DNA of 42,732 nucleotides from Chloroflexota bacterium (GCA_021786265.1 JAJYNP010000258.1:1-42732), one strand, 5' to 3'; shown: positions 7,737-15,574, counted from the stretch's first letter. Translations and numbers: made by a program. Notes: generated by a model not told the origin, from the sequence alone.

Positions 7737-9148
7737 GGCGCTATCCGGCGCTGCCGCGGCCGCTCCTCGGCGGCCCCGGCCTCGGCCGCCAGGCGGGCTC
7801 GAGGGGCGCACGGGGATCGGTCGGCCGCGGTGCCGCCCGCGCCCAGGCGTCGGGGGCGCTCGGAATCCGGACCCGCCTCGGCGTCACGCTCGACTCGTGG
7901 CTGGGCCGGCCCGCGGCGGGGCGGGGCGTGGGCCTGCAGCGCGAGCGCCACGAGCCCGAGTACCTGATCATCCTGGCGGTCGTCGCCCTGACGGCGGTCG
8001 GCATCCTCATGGTCTACTCGAGCTCCGCGATCCGCGCGTACGTGCTCTCGCAGAACACCTTCGCCGTGGTGGGCCCCCAGCTCGTGTGGGCCGTCCTCGG
8101 GGTCGTCGCGATGGTCGTGACCATGCAGATCGACTACCGCTACTGGCGGCTGGCGTCAATTCCCGTCTTCGGCGCCGCGTTCGTCCTGCTGGTGCTCGTG
8201 CTGCTGCCCGGGATCGGGGTGCGGGTGGGCGGATCGGCGCGGTGGCTGCAGATCGGCCCCCTTCCCGCCGTCCATCCCGCGGAGTTCGCAAAGCTCGCGC
8301 TGGTGATCTACCTGGCACACTGGCTGGCCCGCCGGGGCACGGCGGTCGGGAGCATCCGCCACGGGACGCTCCCGTTCCTGCTGATCGTGGCGCCCTTCAT
8401 CCTCCTCGTGCTGAAGGAACCGGACCTCGGGACGACCGGGGTCATCGCCCTGACGGCGTTCATCCTGTTCTTCGTCGCGGGCGCCAACCTCTGGCAGTTC
8501 TTCCTGCTGGTGCCGGCCGGTGTCGCGGGCGTGGTCCTGGTGATCCTCTCGAACTCGTACCAGCTCGAGCGGATCCGGGCGTTCCTCGACCCATGGAGCG
8601 ACCCGACGGGCAAGGGGCTGCAGACCATCCAGGGCCTGCTCGCGCTCGGCCTGGGCGGGATCCTGGGATCCGGCCTGGGCGCGAGCCGCCTGGCGTCCGG
8701 GCTCTACCTGCCCAACGCGTCGAACGACTTCATCTTCGCGATCATCGGCGAGGAGTTCGGGCTGCTGGGCGGGCTGGTCGTGATCGGGCTCTTCGCGCTC
8801 CTCGCGTACGAGGGGTTCCGCGTCGCGCTGGCCGCGCCCGACACGTTCGGCGGGCTGCTGGCGGCCGGCATCACCACCTGGATCACCGTCCAGGCCATCA
8901 TCAACGTCGGTGTCGTGGTCTCGCTGCTGCCGATCACCGGCATCACGCTGCCCTTCATCAGCGCCGGCGGCTCATCGCTGACGATCAGTCTCGCGGCCGT
9001 CGGCATCCTGCTCTCCATCTCCCGCGAGACACTGCCCCGAGGAACGTGGACCGATGCGGATCCTGATCGCGGGGGGCGGGACGGGCGGACACGTCTACCC
9101 GGCGCTCGCCGTCGCCCGCTCACTGCGCGAACATCGCGACGGCCTTGA
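7733..9148 (+). CDS. ftsW: Lipid II polymerase FtsW (SEDS family)
   Basis: FtsW is the septal SEDS glycosyltransferase that polymerises lipid II with FtsI. The 471-residue protein starts with about 75 Arg/Gly-rich cytoplasmic residues and then about ten membrane helices. SEDS motifs present are ILMVYSSSAIRA, GGSARWLQIG, HPAEFAKLALVIYLA, KEPDLGTTGV, ASNDFIFAIIGEEFG and the terminal TGITLPFISAGGSS. The start follows GGAGGGGG at 7721-7728 and overlaps the murD stop (ATGA). The conserved domain ends near SISRE, but the next stop in frame is at 9146-9148. That leaves an Arg-rich 38-residue tail overlapping murG by 95 bp. Confidence 0.94.
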   Translation: MRRYPALPRPLLGGPGLGRQAGSRGARGSVGRGAARAQASGALGIRTRLGVTLDSWLGRPAAGRGVGLQRERHEPEYLIILAVVALTAVGILMVYSSSAIRAYVLSQNTFAVVGPQLVWAVLGVVAMVVTMQIDYRYWRLASIPVFGAAFVLLVLVLLPGIGVRVGGSARWLQIGPLPAVHPAEFAKLALVIYLAHWLARRGTAVGSIRHGTLPFLLIVAPFILLVLKEPDLGTTGVIALTAFILFFVAGANLWQFFLLVPAGVAGVVLVILSNSYQLERIRAFLDPWSDPTGKGLQTIQGLLALGLGGILGSGLGASRLASGLYLPNASNDFIFAIIGEEFGLLGGLVVIGLFALLAYEGFRVALAAPDTFGGLLAAGITTWITVQAIINVGVVVSLLPITGITLPFISAGGSSLTISLAAVGILLSISRETLPRGTWTDADPDRGGRDGRTRLPGARRRPLTARTSRRP

Positions 9149-10199
9149 CCTGCGCTGGATCGGTGGCCACCGTGGGCTGGAGGCCCGCGTGGTGTCGGGC
9201 GCCGGTATTCCGGTGACCAGGCTGATGCTGCGATCGCTGCGCACGGCCGACGTCTCGCTGCCCGCGCTGGTCGACCCGGTCAGGCTGGGTGCGTCGTTTC
9301 CGCAGGCGATGGCGCTCGTGGGCGGGCTCCGCCCGGCGGCCATCTTCACCACCGGCGGGTACGTGGCGCTACCGGTCGTGGCGGCCGCCACGGCGCTCCG
9401 GGTGCCGGTGCTGCTCTGGGAGGGCAACGTGATCCCGGGACGCAGCGTCCGGGCCATCGCCCGGCTGGCCCGCGAGCTGGCAGTCAGCTTCCCGGAGACC
9501 TGCCGGCACCTGCCCGGGAGCTGCCACGTCACGGGGACACCGATCCGCGACCTTTCGTCCGTGGACCGGCTCGCCGCGCGCCGCCACTTCGAGATCCCGG
9601 CGGATGCCCGCGCGGTGCTGATCTTCGGGGGATCCCAGGCCGTGCAGCGGTTCGATTCGGCCGTCGAGCAGGCGCTTCCCGAGCTGGCGGCCCGCGCGAT
9701 CGTGGTGCACGTCACCGGCGAGTCGGCGTACGCGGCCGCGCTGGCACGGCGCGAGGCGCTGCCGGACGCGCTCCGGGAGCGGTACCGGCCCTACCCGTTC
9801 CTCCGCGAGGAAATGGGGGACGCGCTCGCCGCGGCCGACCTGGTGGTGGGTCGCGCCGGGTCCTCCACGATCGCCGAGGTGACCGCGCTCGGCACCCCGC
9901 TGGTCCTCGTGCCGTACCCGCACGCGGCCGGTCACCAGGCGGCCAACGCGCGCGCGGTGGCCGAGTCCGGCGCGGCGCTCGTGATCGCCGACGAGGCGTT
10001 CGACGGCACCGCGCTCCTCGACGCGGTGGGCATCCTGGGGAATCCCCGGCGTCACCTCGAGATGAGCAGCGCCAGCCGGTCGCTGGCCCGGCCCGGCGCC
10101 GCCGATGCGGTCGCGATGCTGGTCCTTGCGCTCGCCGACCGGCGGCCGCTCCCGTCCGACGCCGAGGTCGAGGCGATCAGCAGAGGCATGGCCGCGTGA
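9054..10199 (+). CDS. murG: UDP-GlcNAc:lipid I GlcNAc transferase MurG
   Basis: MurG adds GlcNAc to lipid I, making lipid II on the inner membrane face. The 381-residue GT28 protein has the N-terminal glycine loop GGGTGGHVYPALAVA, TTGGYVALPVVAAA, FGGSQAVQRFD, and the UDP-binding C-terminal block VGRAGSSTIAEVTALGTPLV followed by PYPHAAGHQAANA. The usual H/WEQNxxPGxxNR segment reads WEGNVIPGRSVR, an unusual change. The start lies inside the ftsW 3' end, 95 bp before the ftsW stop. murB follows after only 10 bases; the murC that often sits here is absent. Confidence 0.94.
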   Translation: MRILIAGGGTGGHVYPALAVARSLREHRDGLDLRWIGGHRGLEARVVSGAGIPVTRLMLRSLRTADVSLPALVDPVRLGASFPQAMALVGGLRPAAIFTTGGYVALPVVAAATALRVPVLLWEGNVIPGRSVRAIARLARELAVSFPETCRHLPGSCHVTGTPIRDLSSVDRLAARRHFEIPADARAVLIFGGSQAVQRFDSAVEQALPELAARAIVVHVTGESAYAAALARREALPDALRERYRPYPFLREEMGDALAAADLVVGRAGSSTIAEVTALGTPLVLVPYPHAAGHQAANARAVAESGAALVIADEAFDGTALLDAVGILGNPRRHLEMSSASRSLARPGAADAVAMLVLALADRRPLPSDAEVEAISRGMAA

Positions 10200-10217
10200 A
10201 GGCAGAGGCATGGCCGC
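10180..10217 (+). repeat. 16-bp direct repeat at the murG/murB junction
   Basis: GCAGAGGCATGGCCGC occurs perfectly at 10180-10195, inside the last codons of murG, and again at 10202-10217. The second copy carries the murB ATG (10210). The first copy contains the same ATG inside murG, in another frame. A local 22-bp-period duplication is the simplest reading. Confidence 0.85.
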
Positions 10218-11220
10218 ACGGCCGGCGGGGCACGGCGGCGTGACGGCGGGCGCAGCGCGCAGGCTCGCGGACGAGGAGAAGCTCCGCCTCGGCACGGAGA
10301 TCCAGCGCCGCGTGGGTGTCAGGACCTCGCGTGACGAACCGCTGGCGCGCTTCACCACGATGCGCGTCGGCGGACCGGCGGACCTGTTCGCGGTGGCCCA
10401 CAACCTCTTCGAGCTGCGCGGGCTCGCCCGGTTCGCCCGTGCGCGCGACCTGCCGCTGTTCCTGCTGGGCCGCGGGTCCGACCTGGTGATCTCCGATCGC
10501 GGCATCGGGGGCCTGGTGATCCAGGTGCGCGCCGAGGGCGCCCGAGTGGAGGGGAGCCGGGTCACGGTCGAGGCGGGCGTTCCGATGGCGCGGCTGGCCA
10601 CGATCGCGAAGGACGCCGGGCTCACGGGGCTGGAGTTCGCGCTTGCCATACCCGGGACCGTCGGTGGGGCGGTGTGGGCCAACGCCGGCGCCCACGGGTC
10701 CGACATCCGGGGCGTGCTGGTCGAGGCCAGCGTGATATCCGGCGAGGACGGGGCGGAGGCGGCCCTCGGCGCGGACGGCCTGGGGCTGGCATACCGGGAG
10801 AGCCGGCTCAAGCATCGCGGCGAGGGGTTCCCGGACGTCGTGACGTGGGCCACCTTCGGGCTGGTGCCGGCGGAACCCGGGGCGATCGAGGCCCGGCTCG
10901 ACGAGATCCGCCGGTGGCGCCGCGCCCACCAGCCGCTGGGGCTCCCGTCGGCGGGGAGCGTGTTCCGGAACCCGGAGCAGGGGCCATCGGCGGGTGAGCT
11001 GATCGACCGGGCGGGCCTCAAGGGACGCCGGGTGGGCGGCGCGAGCGTGAGCCAGAAGCACGCGAACTTCATCGTGAACGACGGGCACGGCACAGCCGCC
11101 GACGTGCGCCGCCTCGCCGAGCTGGTGGGGCGCGAGGTGGCGGACCGGTTCGGGATCGTCCTGTGGCCGGAGGTCGTGTTTGCTGGCGACTGGTCGGGCT
11201 GGGAGGAGGACGCCGCGTGA
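10210..11220 (+). CDS. murB: UDP-N-acetylenolpyruvoylglucosamine reductase MurB
   Basis: MurB reduces UDP-GlcNAc-enolpyruvate to UDP-MurNAc with NADPH and FAD. FAD-binding blocks are present: FTTMRVGGPADLFAV, LGRGSDLVISDRGIGG, and GLEFALAIPGTVGGA followed by ANAGAHGSDI. Catalytic elements are intact: YRESRLK, the Ser of GSVFRNP, AGELIDRAGLKGRRVGGA, SQKHANFIVN and the terminal Glu of LWPEVVFAG. The 336-residue length fits the family. ATG 10210 gives a modest AGGCAGAG ribosome site; GTG 10240 is an alternative. The stop overlaps the ddl GTG (GTGA). Confidence 0.94.
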   Translation: MAARPAGHGGVTAGAARRLADEEKLRLGTEIQRRVGVRTSRDEPLARFTTMRVGGPADLFAVAHNLFELRGLARFARARDLPLFLLGRGSDLVISDRGIGGLVIQVRAEGARVEGSRVTVEAGVPMARLATIAKDAGLTGLEFALAIPGTVGGAVWANAGAHGSDIRGVLVEASVISGEDGAEAALGADGLGLAYRESRLKHRGEGFPDVVTWATFGLVPAEPGAIEARLDEIRRWRRAHQPLGLPSAGSVFRNPEQGPSAGELIDRAGLKGRRVGGASVSQKHANFIVNDGHGTAADVRRLAELVGREVADRFGIVLWPEVVFAGDWSGWEEDAA

Positions 11221-12347
11221 CCGCCGCACCGACCCTCCCCGTCGCGGTGCTCCTGGGCGGCCCCTCCGCCGAACACGACGTGTCGCTGGTGTCCGGGCGC
11301 GCCATCGCCGCAGCGCTCGCCGGCGCCGGGCACCCCGTCGACGGCTGGCTGATCGGGCTCGACGGAACGTGGTGGCGGCTTCCCGGTACCGCACTCGACC
11401 GGTCCATCCCCACGACCGCCTACGACGACCCGCCATCGCTCGGTGCGGAGGGCCCCTTCCCGGCGGCTCACGCGCTGGACATCCTCGCCGCCCGCTCGCC
11501 GGCGCCCCTCGTGTTCATCGCGCTGCACGGGCCCTATGGCGAGGACGGCACCGTCCAGGCGCTGTGCGAGGCGGCAGGCCTCGTGTACACGGGCGCCGGG
11601 GTGGCCGCCTCGGCCGTCGGCATGGACAAGAGCCTCTTCAAGCGGCTCGCCGCCGCCCTCGGCCTCCCGGTGGTCCCGTGGCGCGACGTGACCCTGGCCG
11701 CTCTCGAGACGGACCGTGAGGCGGCGCTCGCCGGGCTCGCGGAGTTCGCTCGCTCGCTGCCGGATCCCCGGCTGATGATCAAGCCGGCCCGCCTCGGCTC
11801 GAGCGTGGGGATGACCATCGTCCACCATCCCGGCGACGCGGCCGAACTGGCCGCCGCGCTGGACGGGGCGCTCCGGTTCGACGACCGTGTGGTGGCGGAG
11901 GCGTACCTGGACCACCCCCGCGAACTCGAGATGGCGGTGCTCGGCAACGGGTTGGAGGACCTGGAGAGCCACGGGCCCGGCGAGGTGTTCCCCGGTCACG
12001 AGTTCTACGACTATGTGGCGAAGTACTCGACGGGCGTCTCCCGGACATCCGGGCGCGCGGACGTGCCCGTGGCGCTGTGCGAACGGATCCACGCCGTCGC
12101 GAGGGAGGCGTTCCTGGCGATCGGTTGCGAGGGCTTCGCGCGGGTCGACTTCCTGCTCGCCGGCGAGACGCTGTACCTGAACGAGATCAACACCATCCCT
12201 GGGTTCACGCCGATCAGCCTGTTCCCGATCGTGTGCGCGGCCGATGGCCGCGATTTCACGGACGTGTGCCGGCACATCCTGGCGCTGGCGCTGGATCGCG
12301 AGCGGCGCCGGCCGGGGCGCACCCTGTCCCGGGCGGATCTGCCATGA
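11217..12347 (+). CDS. ddl: D-alanine--D-alanine ligase
   Basis: Ddl makes the D-Ala-D-Ala dipeptide that MurF uses. The ATP-grasp enzyme (376 residues) shows LLGGPSAEHDVSLVSGRAI, HGPYGEDGTVQALCEAAG, YTGAGVAASAVGMDKSLFK, IKPARLGSSVGM, RELEMAVLGN, YVAKYSTG and the metal-binding C-terminal block FARVDFLL with LNEINTIPGFTPISLFP. GTG 11217 is supported by GGGAGGAGGA at 11200-11209 and by the 4-bp overlap with the murB stop. Pairing with murF in one operon is expected for pentapeptide synthesis. Confidence 0.95.
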   Translation: MTAAPTLPVAVLLGGPSAEHDVSLVSGRAIAAALAGAGHPVDGWLIGLDGTWWRLPGTALDRSIPTTAYDDPPSLGAEGPFPAAHALDILAARSPAPLVFIALHGPYGEDGTVQALCEAAGLVYTGAGVAASAVGMDKSLFKRLAAALGLPVVPWRDVTLAALETDREAALAGLAEFARSLPDPRLMIKPARLGSSVGMTIVHHPGDAAELAAALDGALRFDDRVVAEAYLDHPRELEMAVLGNGLEDLESHGPGEVFPGHEFYDYVAKYSTGVSRTSGRADVPVALCERIHAVAREAFLAIGCEGFARVDFLLAGETLYLNEINTIPGFTPISLFPIVCAADGRDFTDVCRHILALALDRERRRPGRTLSRADLP

Positions 12348-12390
12348 CGGCGGGACCTGGGCCGCGCGCCGCCGCGTGCGGGGAGCCGCC

Positions 12391-13215
12391 ATGACGCTCC
12401 CGTTGCGCCGCGCGTCCCGCCGCCGATCCCCCGGGGTCCGCCGCGCGTCCGCGGGCTTCCCGGCCCGTCGGATCGCCGCGGCCGTGGTGGCGGTGGCTGC
12501 GCTGGCGGCGATCTACGGCGCCGGGGCCTCACCTGCGTTCCAGCTCCGCCAGCTGGACGTCGAAGGGGCCCGGTACACGTCCGTCGCCTCGGTGGACGCC
12601 GCGCTCGGGCTCGACTCCGTGCCGCACCCCAACCTGTTCTCGCTGGACACGGCGCGGGCGCGGCGGTCGCTGCTGGCCCTGCCGGCCGTGACCGACGCCC
12701 GTCTGAGCGTGGACCTGCCCGATCGGCTCGTCGTCCGGATCGCGGAGCGCCAGCCCATCATGGTGTGGGCGTCCTCGGACCAGCGCTGGCTGGTGGACGT
12801 CGCGGGCGTCGTGATCGGCCCCGCGACCGCCGGAGACCCGTCCGCCGCCGGGTTGCCGGTCTTCGCCGATGACCGGAGCGGCCGGAGCCCCCTCGCGCCG
12901 GGCGACACGATCGACGCCACCGACCTGGCCGTCGCCCGCCGCCTGGGCGCCCTCACGCCGGAGATGCTGGGGAGCCGGGCCGCCAGTCTCTCGTTCGAGA
13001 TCACGGACTCGGATGGGTTCACGGTCGCGGCCGCCTCCAAGGGCTGGCTCGCGATCTTCGGGATGTACACCACCACGCTCCGGCCGCCCGACCTGATCCC
13101 GGCCCAGGTCCAGTGCCTGCGCAGCCTGCTCGCGCAGGTCGGCGAACGGAAGGTGACCGCGGTGTACCTGTTCCCGGAGGGCGACCAGTGCGGCACCTAC
13201 ACGCGCGGGTCATGA
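12391..13215 (+). CDS. ftsQ: Cell division protein FtsQ (POTRA domain)
   Basis: FtsQ is a bitopic divisome scaffold that holds FtsL/FtsB and helps recruit FtsW-FtsI. The 274-residue product has an Arg-rich cytoplasmic tail, one membrane helix (RIAAAVVAVAALAAIYGAGA), then a POTRA domain starting at FQLRQLDVEGARYTSVASV and running through LPAVTDARLSVDLPDRLVVR to IAERQPIMVW. The FtsQ/DivIB C-terminal beta region follows. ATG 12391 follows GGGGAG at 12380-12385. It lies 43 bp after ddl. This is the standard ddl-ftsQ order. Confidence 0.88.
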   Translation: MTLPLRRASRRRSPGVRRASAGFPARRIAAAVVAVAALAAIYGAGASPAFQLRQLDVEGARYTSVASVDAALGLDSVPHPNLFSLDTARARRSLLALPAVTDARLSVDLPDRLVVRIAERQPIMVWASSDQRWLVDVAGVVIGPATAGDPSAAGLPVFADDRSGRSPLAPGDTIDATDLAVARRLGALTPEMLGSRAASLSFEITDSDGFTVAAASKGWLAIFGMYTTTLRPPDLIPAQVQCLRSLLAQVGERKVTAVYLFPEGDQCGTYTRGS

Positions 13216-13257
13216 TGGTGCCTGCGGGCGGGACGCGGCTGCCGCCGCACACCCGCC

Positions 13258-13287
13258 TTGCCGCACCTGCTCAGGGTCGAGTAGCCT
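13258..13287 (+). promoter_or_regulatory. Possible promoter for sbp-ftsA
   Basis: In the 105-bp gap after ftsQ, TTGCCG (13258-13263) and TAGCCT (13282-13287) are 18 bp apart, in reasonable sigma70-like register. Start site would be near 13294, giving a short leader before GTG 13321. The -10 match is imperfect and this is a weak call. Confidence 0.3.
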
Positions 13288-13320
13288 TGCCGTGTCCGAT
13301 TGCGAGGAGGTGGGGACAAC

Positions 13321-13644
13321 GTGTGGATCCCGCTGGCGGGGCTGCTCGTCGGCGTTCTGCTGGCCCTCGTCCTCCGCATCAACGTCAGCTTCGAGCTCGC
13401 CCGGTACTCGGCGGTCGCGATCCTGGCGGCGCTGGACTCCGTGCTCGGGGCGATCCGGGCGGAGCTGGATGGCAGCTACGACAACCGGATCTTCATCTCG
13501 GGGTTCATCGTGAACGCCCTCGTGGCGGTGCTGCTCACGTTCGTGGGCGACCGGCTGGGCCTGGACCTGTACCTTGTGGCACTCATCACGTTCGGCCTGC
13601 GGATCTTCCAGAACGTCGCCCTGATCCGGCGGCACTTCCTCTAG
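13321..13644 (+). CDS. sbp: Small basic protein Sbp (DUF1290)
   Basis: This 107-residue protein has three hydrophobic segments and matches the DUF1290 'small basic protein' family throughout. Visible blocks are YSAVAILAALDSVLGAIRAE, NRIFISGFIVNALVA, GDRLGLDLYLVALITFGLRI and the basic end FQNVALIRRHFL. DUF1290 proteins are membrane proteins of unknown function encoded beside ftsA/ftsZ in Gram-positive-type clusters. GTG 13321 is chosen for GAGGAGG at 13304-13310; ATG-type starts further up would lack spacing. ftsA starts 32 bp downstream. Confidence 0.88.
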   Translation: MWIPLAGLLVGVLLALVLRINVSFELARYSAVAILAALDSVLGAIRAELDGSYDNRIFISGFIVNALVAVLLTFVGDRLGLDLYLVALITFGLRIFQNVALIRRHFL

Positions 13645-13676
13645 GCCGGGCGGCAGCTCCGATGAAGGGATAGGGC

Positions 13677-14912
13677 GTGGAGCGAGAAGCGGTCATCGCC
13701 GCCATCGATGTCGGCACCAGCAAGGTCGTTGCGCTGATCGCGGAGATCAGCACCGACGGTGGACTCTCGATCATCGGCAAGGGCGCCCCGGCGGCGACGG
13801 GGCTGAAGAAGGGCGTGGTCGTCAACATCGACCAGACGGTGGCGTCGATCGCCAGCGCGCTCGAGCAGGCCGAGCGGACCAGCGGGGTCCGCATCGAGTC
13901 GGCATTCGTGGCAATCGGCGGCAGCCACATCGAAAGCCTCAACTCGCACGGCGCCGTGGCGGTGAGCGGCCACGATAAGGAGGTGAGCCGCGAGGACGAG
14001 GAGCGCGGCATCGACGTCGCGCGCGCCGTGTCGATCCCGTCGAACCGCGAGATTCTCGACGTGATCACGCGCGGCTACACGGTGGACGGCCAGGAGGGCG
14101 TGAAGGACCCCATCGGGATGAGCGCGACGCGCCTCGAAGTGGACGCGCACATTGTCACCGGGAGCGTCAGCGCGGTCCAGAACCTCTCCAAGTGCATCGC
14201 GCAGGCCGGGATCCGGATCGAGCAGAAGGTGCCGGCCCCGCTCGCGGCGGCCGAGGCGGTCCTGACCGACACGGAACGCGACCTGGGCGTGGCGGTCGCG
14301 GACATCGGGGCGGGGACCACGTCGCTGGCGCTGTTCATGGACGGCTGGCCGTTCCACACCGCGGTGCTGCCGATCGGCGGCAACAACGTCACCAACGACC
14401 TGATGATCGGCCTCAAGACGAGCCTCCAGGTCGCGGAGGAGGTCAAGATCCGCCACGGCTGTGCCGATCTCCGGGCGGTCGGGCCGGAGGAGCTGATCAC
14501 GGTCACCGTGTTCGGCGAGGAGCAGGGACGCACCATCCAGCGCGCCGAGGCCTGCGACGTCATCGAGGCCCGGATGCGGGAGCTGTTCGAGCAGCTCGGC
14601 GAGCAGATCACGGCGGCGGGGAAGGGCGGCATCCTGCCGGCGGGCATCGTGCTCACCGGGGGGGGCGCGCAGCTCGCCGGTGTCGCGGAGCTGGGGCGCG
14701 AGGTGCTGCAGATGCCGGTGCGAGTCGCCGGCCCGAGTGGGGTAGGTGGCCTGGTCGACCACCTCCTCACGCCCGCCTTCAGCACCTCGATCGGGCTGCT
14801 CCGGCTGTGGGAGCGCGAGTTCCGCCAGGGCGAGCCGGGGCGCTACGAATCGGCGCCTGCAGGTGGCGCCGTGGGCCGGTTGCGGGACTGGGTGCGGAAC
14901 CTGTTCCCGTAG
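13677..14912 (+). CDS. ftsA: Cell division protein FtsA
   Basis: FtsA is the actin-like ATPase that tethers FtsZ to the membrane. The 411-residue product has the phosphate-1 loop AAIDVGTSKVVALIAE, the 1C/SHS2 region (FVAIGGSHIESLNSHGAVAV), the phosphate-2 loop ADIGAGTTSLALF, GGNNVTNDL and the adenosine loop LTGGGAQLAGVAELG. The last residues (VGRLRDWVRNLFP) form the amphipathic membrane-targeting helix typical of FtsA. GTG 13677 follows GAAGGGA at 13664-13670. No sepF is seen in the cluster, so FtsA is probably the main FtsZ anchor here. Confidence 0.95.
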   Translation: MEREAVIAAIDVGTSKVVALIAEISTDGGLSIIGKGAPAATGLKKGVVVNIDQTVASIASALEQAERTSGVRIESAFVAIGGSHIESLNSHGAVAVSGHDKEVSREDEERGIDVARAVSIPSNREILDVITRGYTVDGQEGVKDPIGMSATRLEVDAHIVTGSVSAVQNLSKCIAQAGIRIEQKVPAPLAAAEAVLTDTERDLGVAVADIGAGTTSLALFMDGWPFHTAVLPIGGNNVTNDLMIGLKTSLQVAEEVKIRHGCADLRAVGPEELITVTVFGEEQGRTIQRAEACDVIEARMRELFEQLGEQITAAGKGGILPAGIVLTGGGAQLAGVAELGREVLQMPVRVAGPSGVGGLVDHLLTPAFSTSIGLLRLWEREFRQGEPGRYESAPAGGAVGRLRDWVRNLFP

Positions 14913-15116
14913 GCCGCTCGGGGCACGCCGCGAGCGGGCACTGTGGCGCGGGCCGCGGCGAGAATCCCATCCGTCGGCCGTATCCCCGCCGGGCTTCTGT
15001 CGAGCGAACCCCGAGGGAGCATGCGGCGGGAGGCCCCGGCTGAACCCGCCGAATGTCCGCCGGGAGAACGCGCGACGAGCCTTCGGTGGGCGCGACGTGG
15101 CGTCTGCGCCTGCGGA

Positions 15117-15162
15117 GTGCGAATCGCGTGGCTGGAAGGCGCATCCCGAACGATATTCGCAC
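15117..15162 (+). other. 8-bp inverted repeat with 30-nt loop
   Basis: GTGCGAAT at 15117-15124 pairs perfectly with ATTCGCAC at 15155-15162 around a 30-base loop. In a transcript this would form a closed stem-loop just ahead of the stronger stem at 15201. Confidence 0.5.
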
Positions 15163-15200
15163 AACTCGGGGCCGTCCGGCACCTCGCGCCCCATAGCGAC

Positions 15201-15233
15201 CCGCCGAGCGTTCCCCGGGTGGGAACGCGGCGG
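15201..15233 (+). terminator. Strong hairpin in the ftsA-ftsZ gap, possible terminator
   Basis: CCGCC (15201-15205), a GA bulge, and GCGTTCCC (15208-15215) pair with GGGAACGC (15221-15228) and GGCGG (15229-15233) around a CGGGT loop. That is 13 base pairs with one bulge. No T-run follows, so it may be a U-less terminator of the ftsA transcript or a structured leader for ftsZ. Confidence 0.5.
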
Positions 15234-15330
15234 ATGTGCGCACGCAGGGCCGGGGCGGTTGTGGGCACGCGGGGGAGTGGGCACGCGCCCACGTGGGGTC
15301 CCGGGCGGATGGGACGCATGCGCCGGCACG

Positions 15331-15382
15331 ACCGGCCACCGCGACCGGGCACCGCGACCGGCCACCGCGACCGGCCACCGCG
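15331..15382 (+). repeat. 13-bp tandem repeat, four copies
   Basis: ACCGGCCACCGCG is repeated four times head to tail (15331-15343, 15344-15356, 15357-15369, 15370-15382). The second copy differs by one base (ACCGGGCACCGCG), and a partial fifth copy follows. It lies about 190 bp upstream of the ftsZ start. It could be slippage-prone or a multi-site binding region. Confidence 0.85.
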
Positions 15383-15454
15383 ACCGCGGAGGTGCCACCT
15401 TGGTGGATCACCGATCACAGAGACTCCGGGGTGCCCCTGCCGCTCGCGGCGGTC

Positions 15455-15460
15455 TATACT
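15455..15460 (+). promoter_or_regulatory. Likely -10 box of an ftsZ promoter
   Basis: TATACT at 15455-15460 stands out in very GC-rich DNA and would start transcription near 15467, about 108 nt before the ftsZ ATG. No clear -35 is seen at 16-18 bp. The box is framed by GGCGG (15448-15452) and CCGCC (15461-15465), which could hide or mark it. Confidence 0.4.
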
Positions 15461-15574
15461 CCGCCGAAGGCCAGGCGCCGTCCCGAGGGCGGCTTCTTGC
15501 CCCCGAAGACGATCATCCATCGGTCCGGACGAGCCATCGCCCGTCGGCGACGCACTGTACCCGGAGGAGCGCGC

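Larger units (their letters stand above)
14913..15574. other. Gene-free ftsA-ftsZ intergenic region with inverted repeats
   Basis: These 662 bp hold open frames on both strands, but none has a ribosome site or a recognisable protein, so I read the region as non-coding. It contains several distinct structures: an 8-bp inverted repeat at 15117-15162, a long interrupted stem at 15201-15233, GTGGGC/GCCCAC at 15277-15292, a 13-bp tandem repeat at 15331-15382, and a TATACT box inside a GGCGG/CCGCC repeat at 15448-15465. The combination suggests an ftsA terminator plus a long regulated ftsZ leader. Confidence 0.6.

Noticed and set aside
9369..12392. 1007-codon minus-strand open frame under murG, murB and ddl
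   Set aside because: Same reason: low-complexity His/Arg/Gly sequence antisense to well-supported enzymes.
15140..15233. 5S rRNA-like segment (CATCCCGAAC and a following GTGGGAAC)
   Set aside because: Only short resemblance; the helix order and closing stem of 5S rRNA are absent.
15331..15382. CRISPR array
   Set aside because: The 13-bp units touch each other with no spacers, and no cas genes are near.
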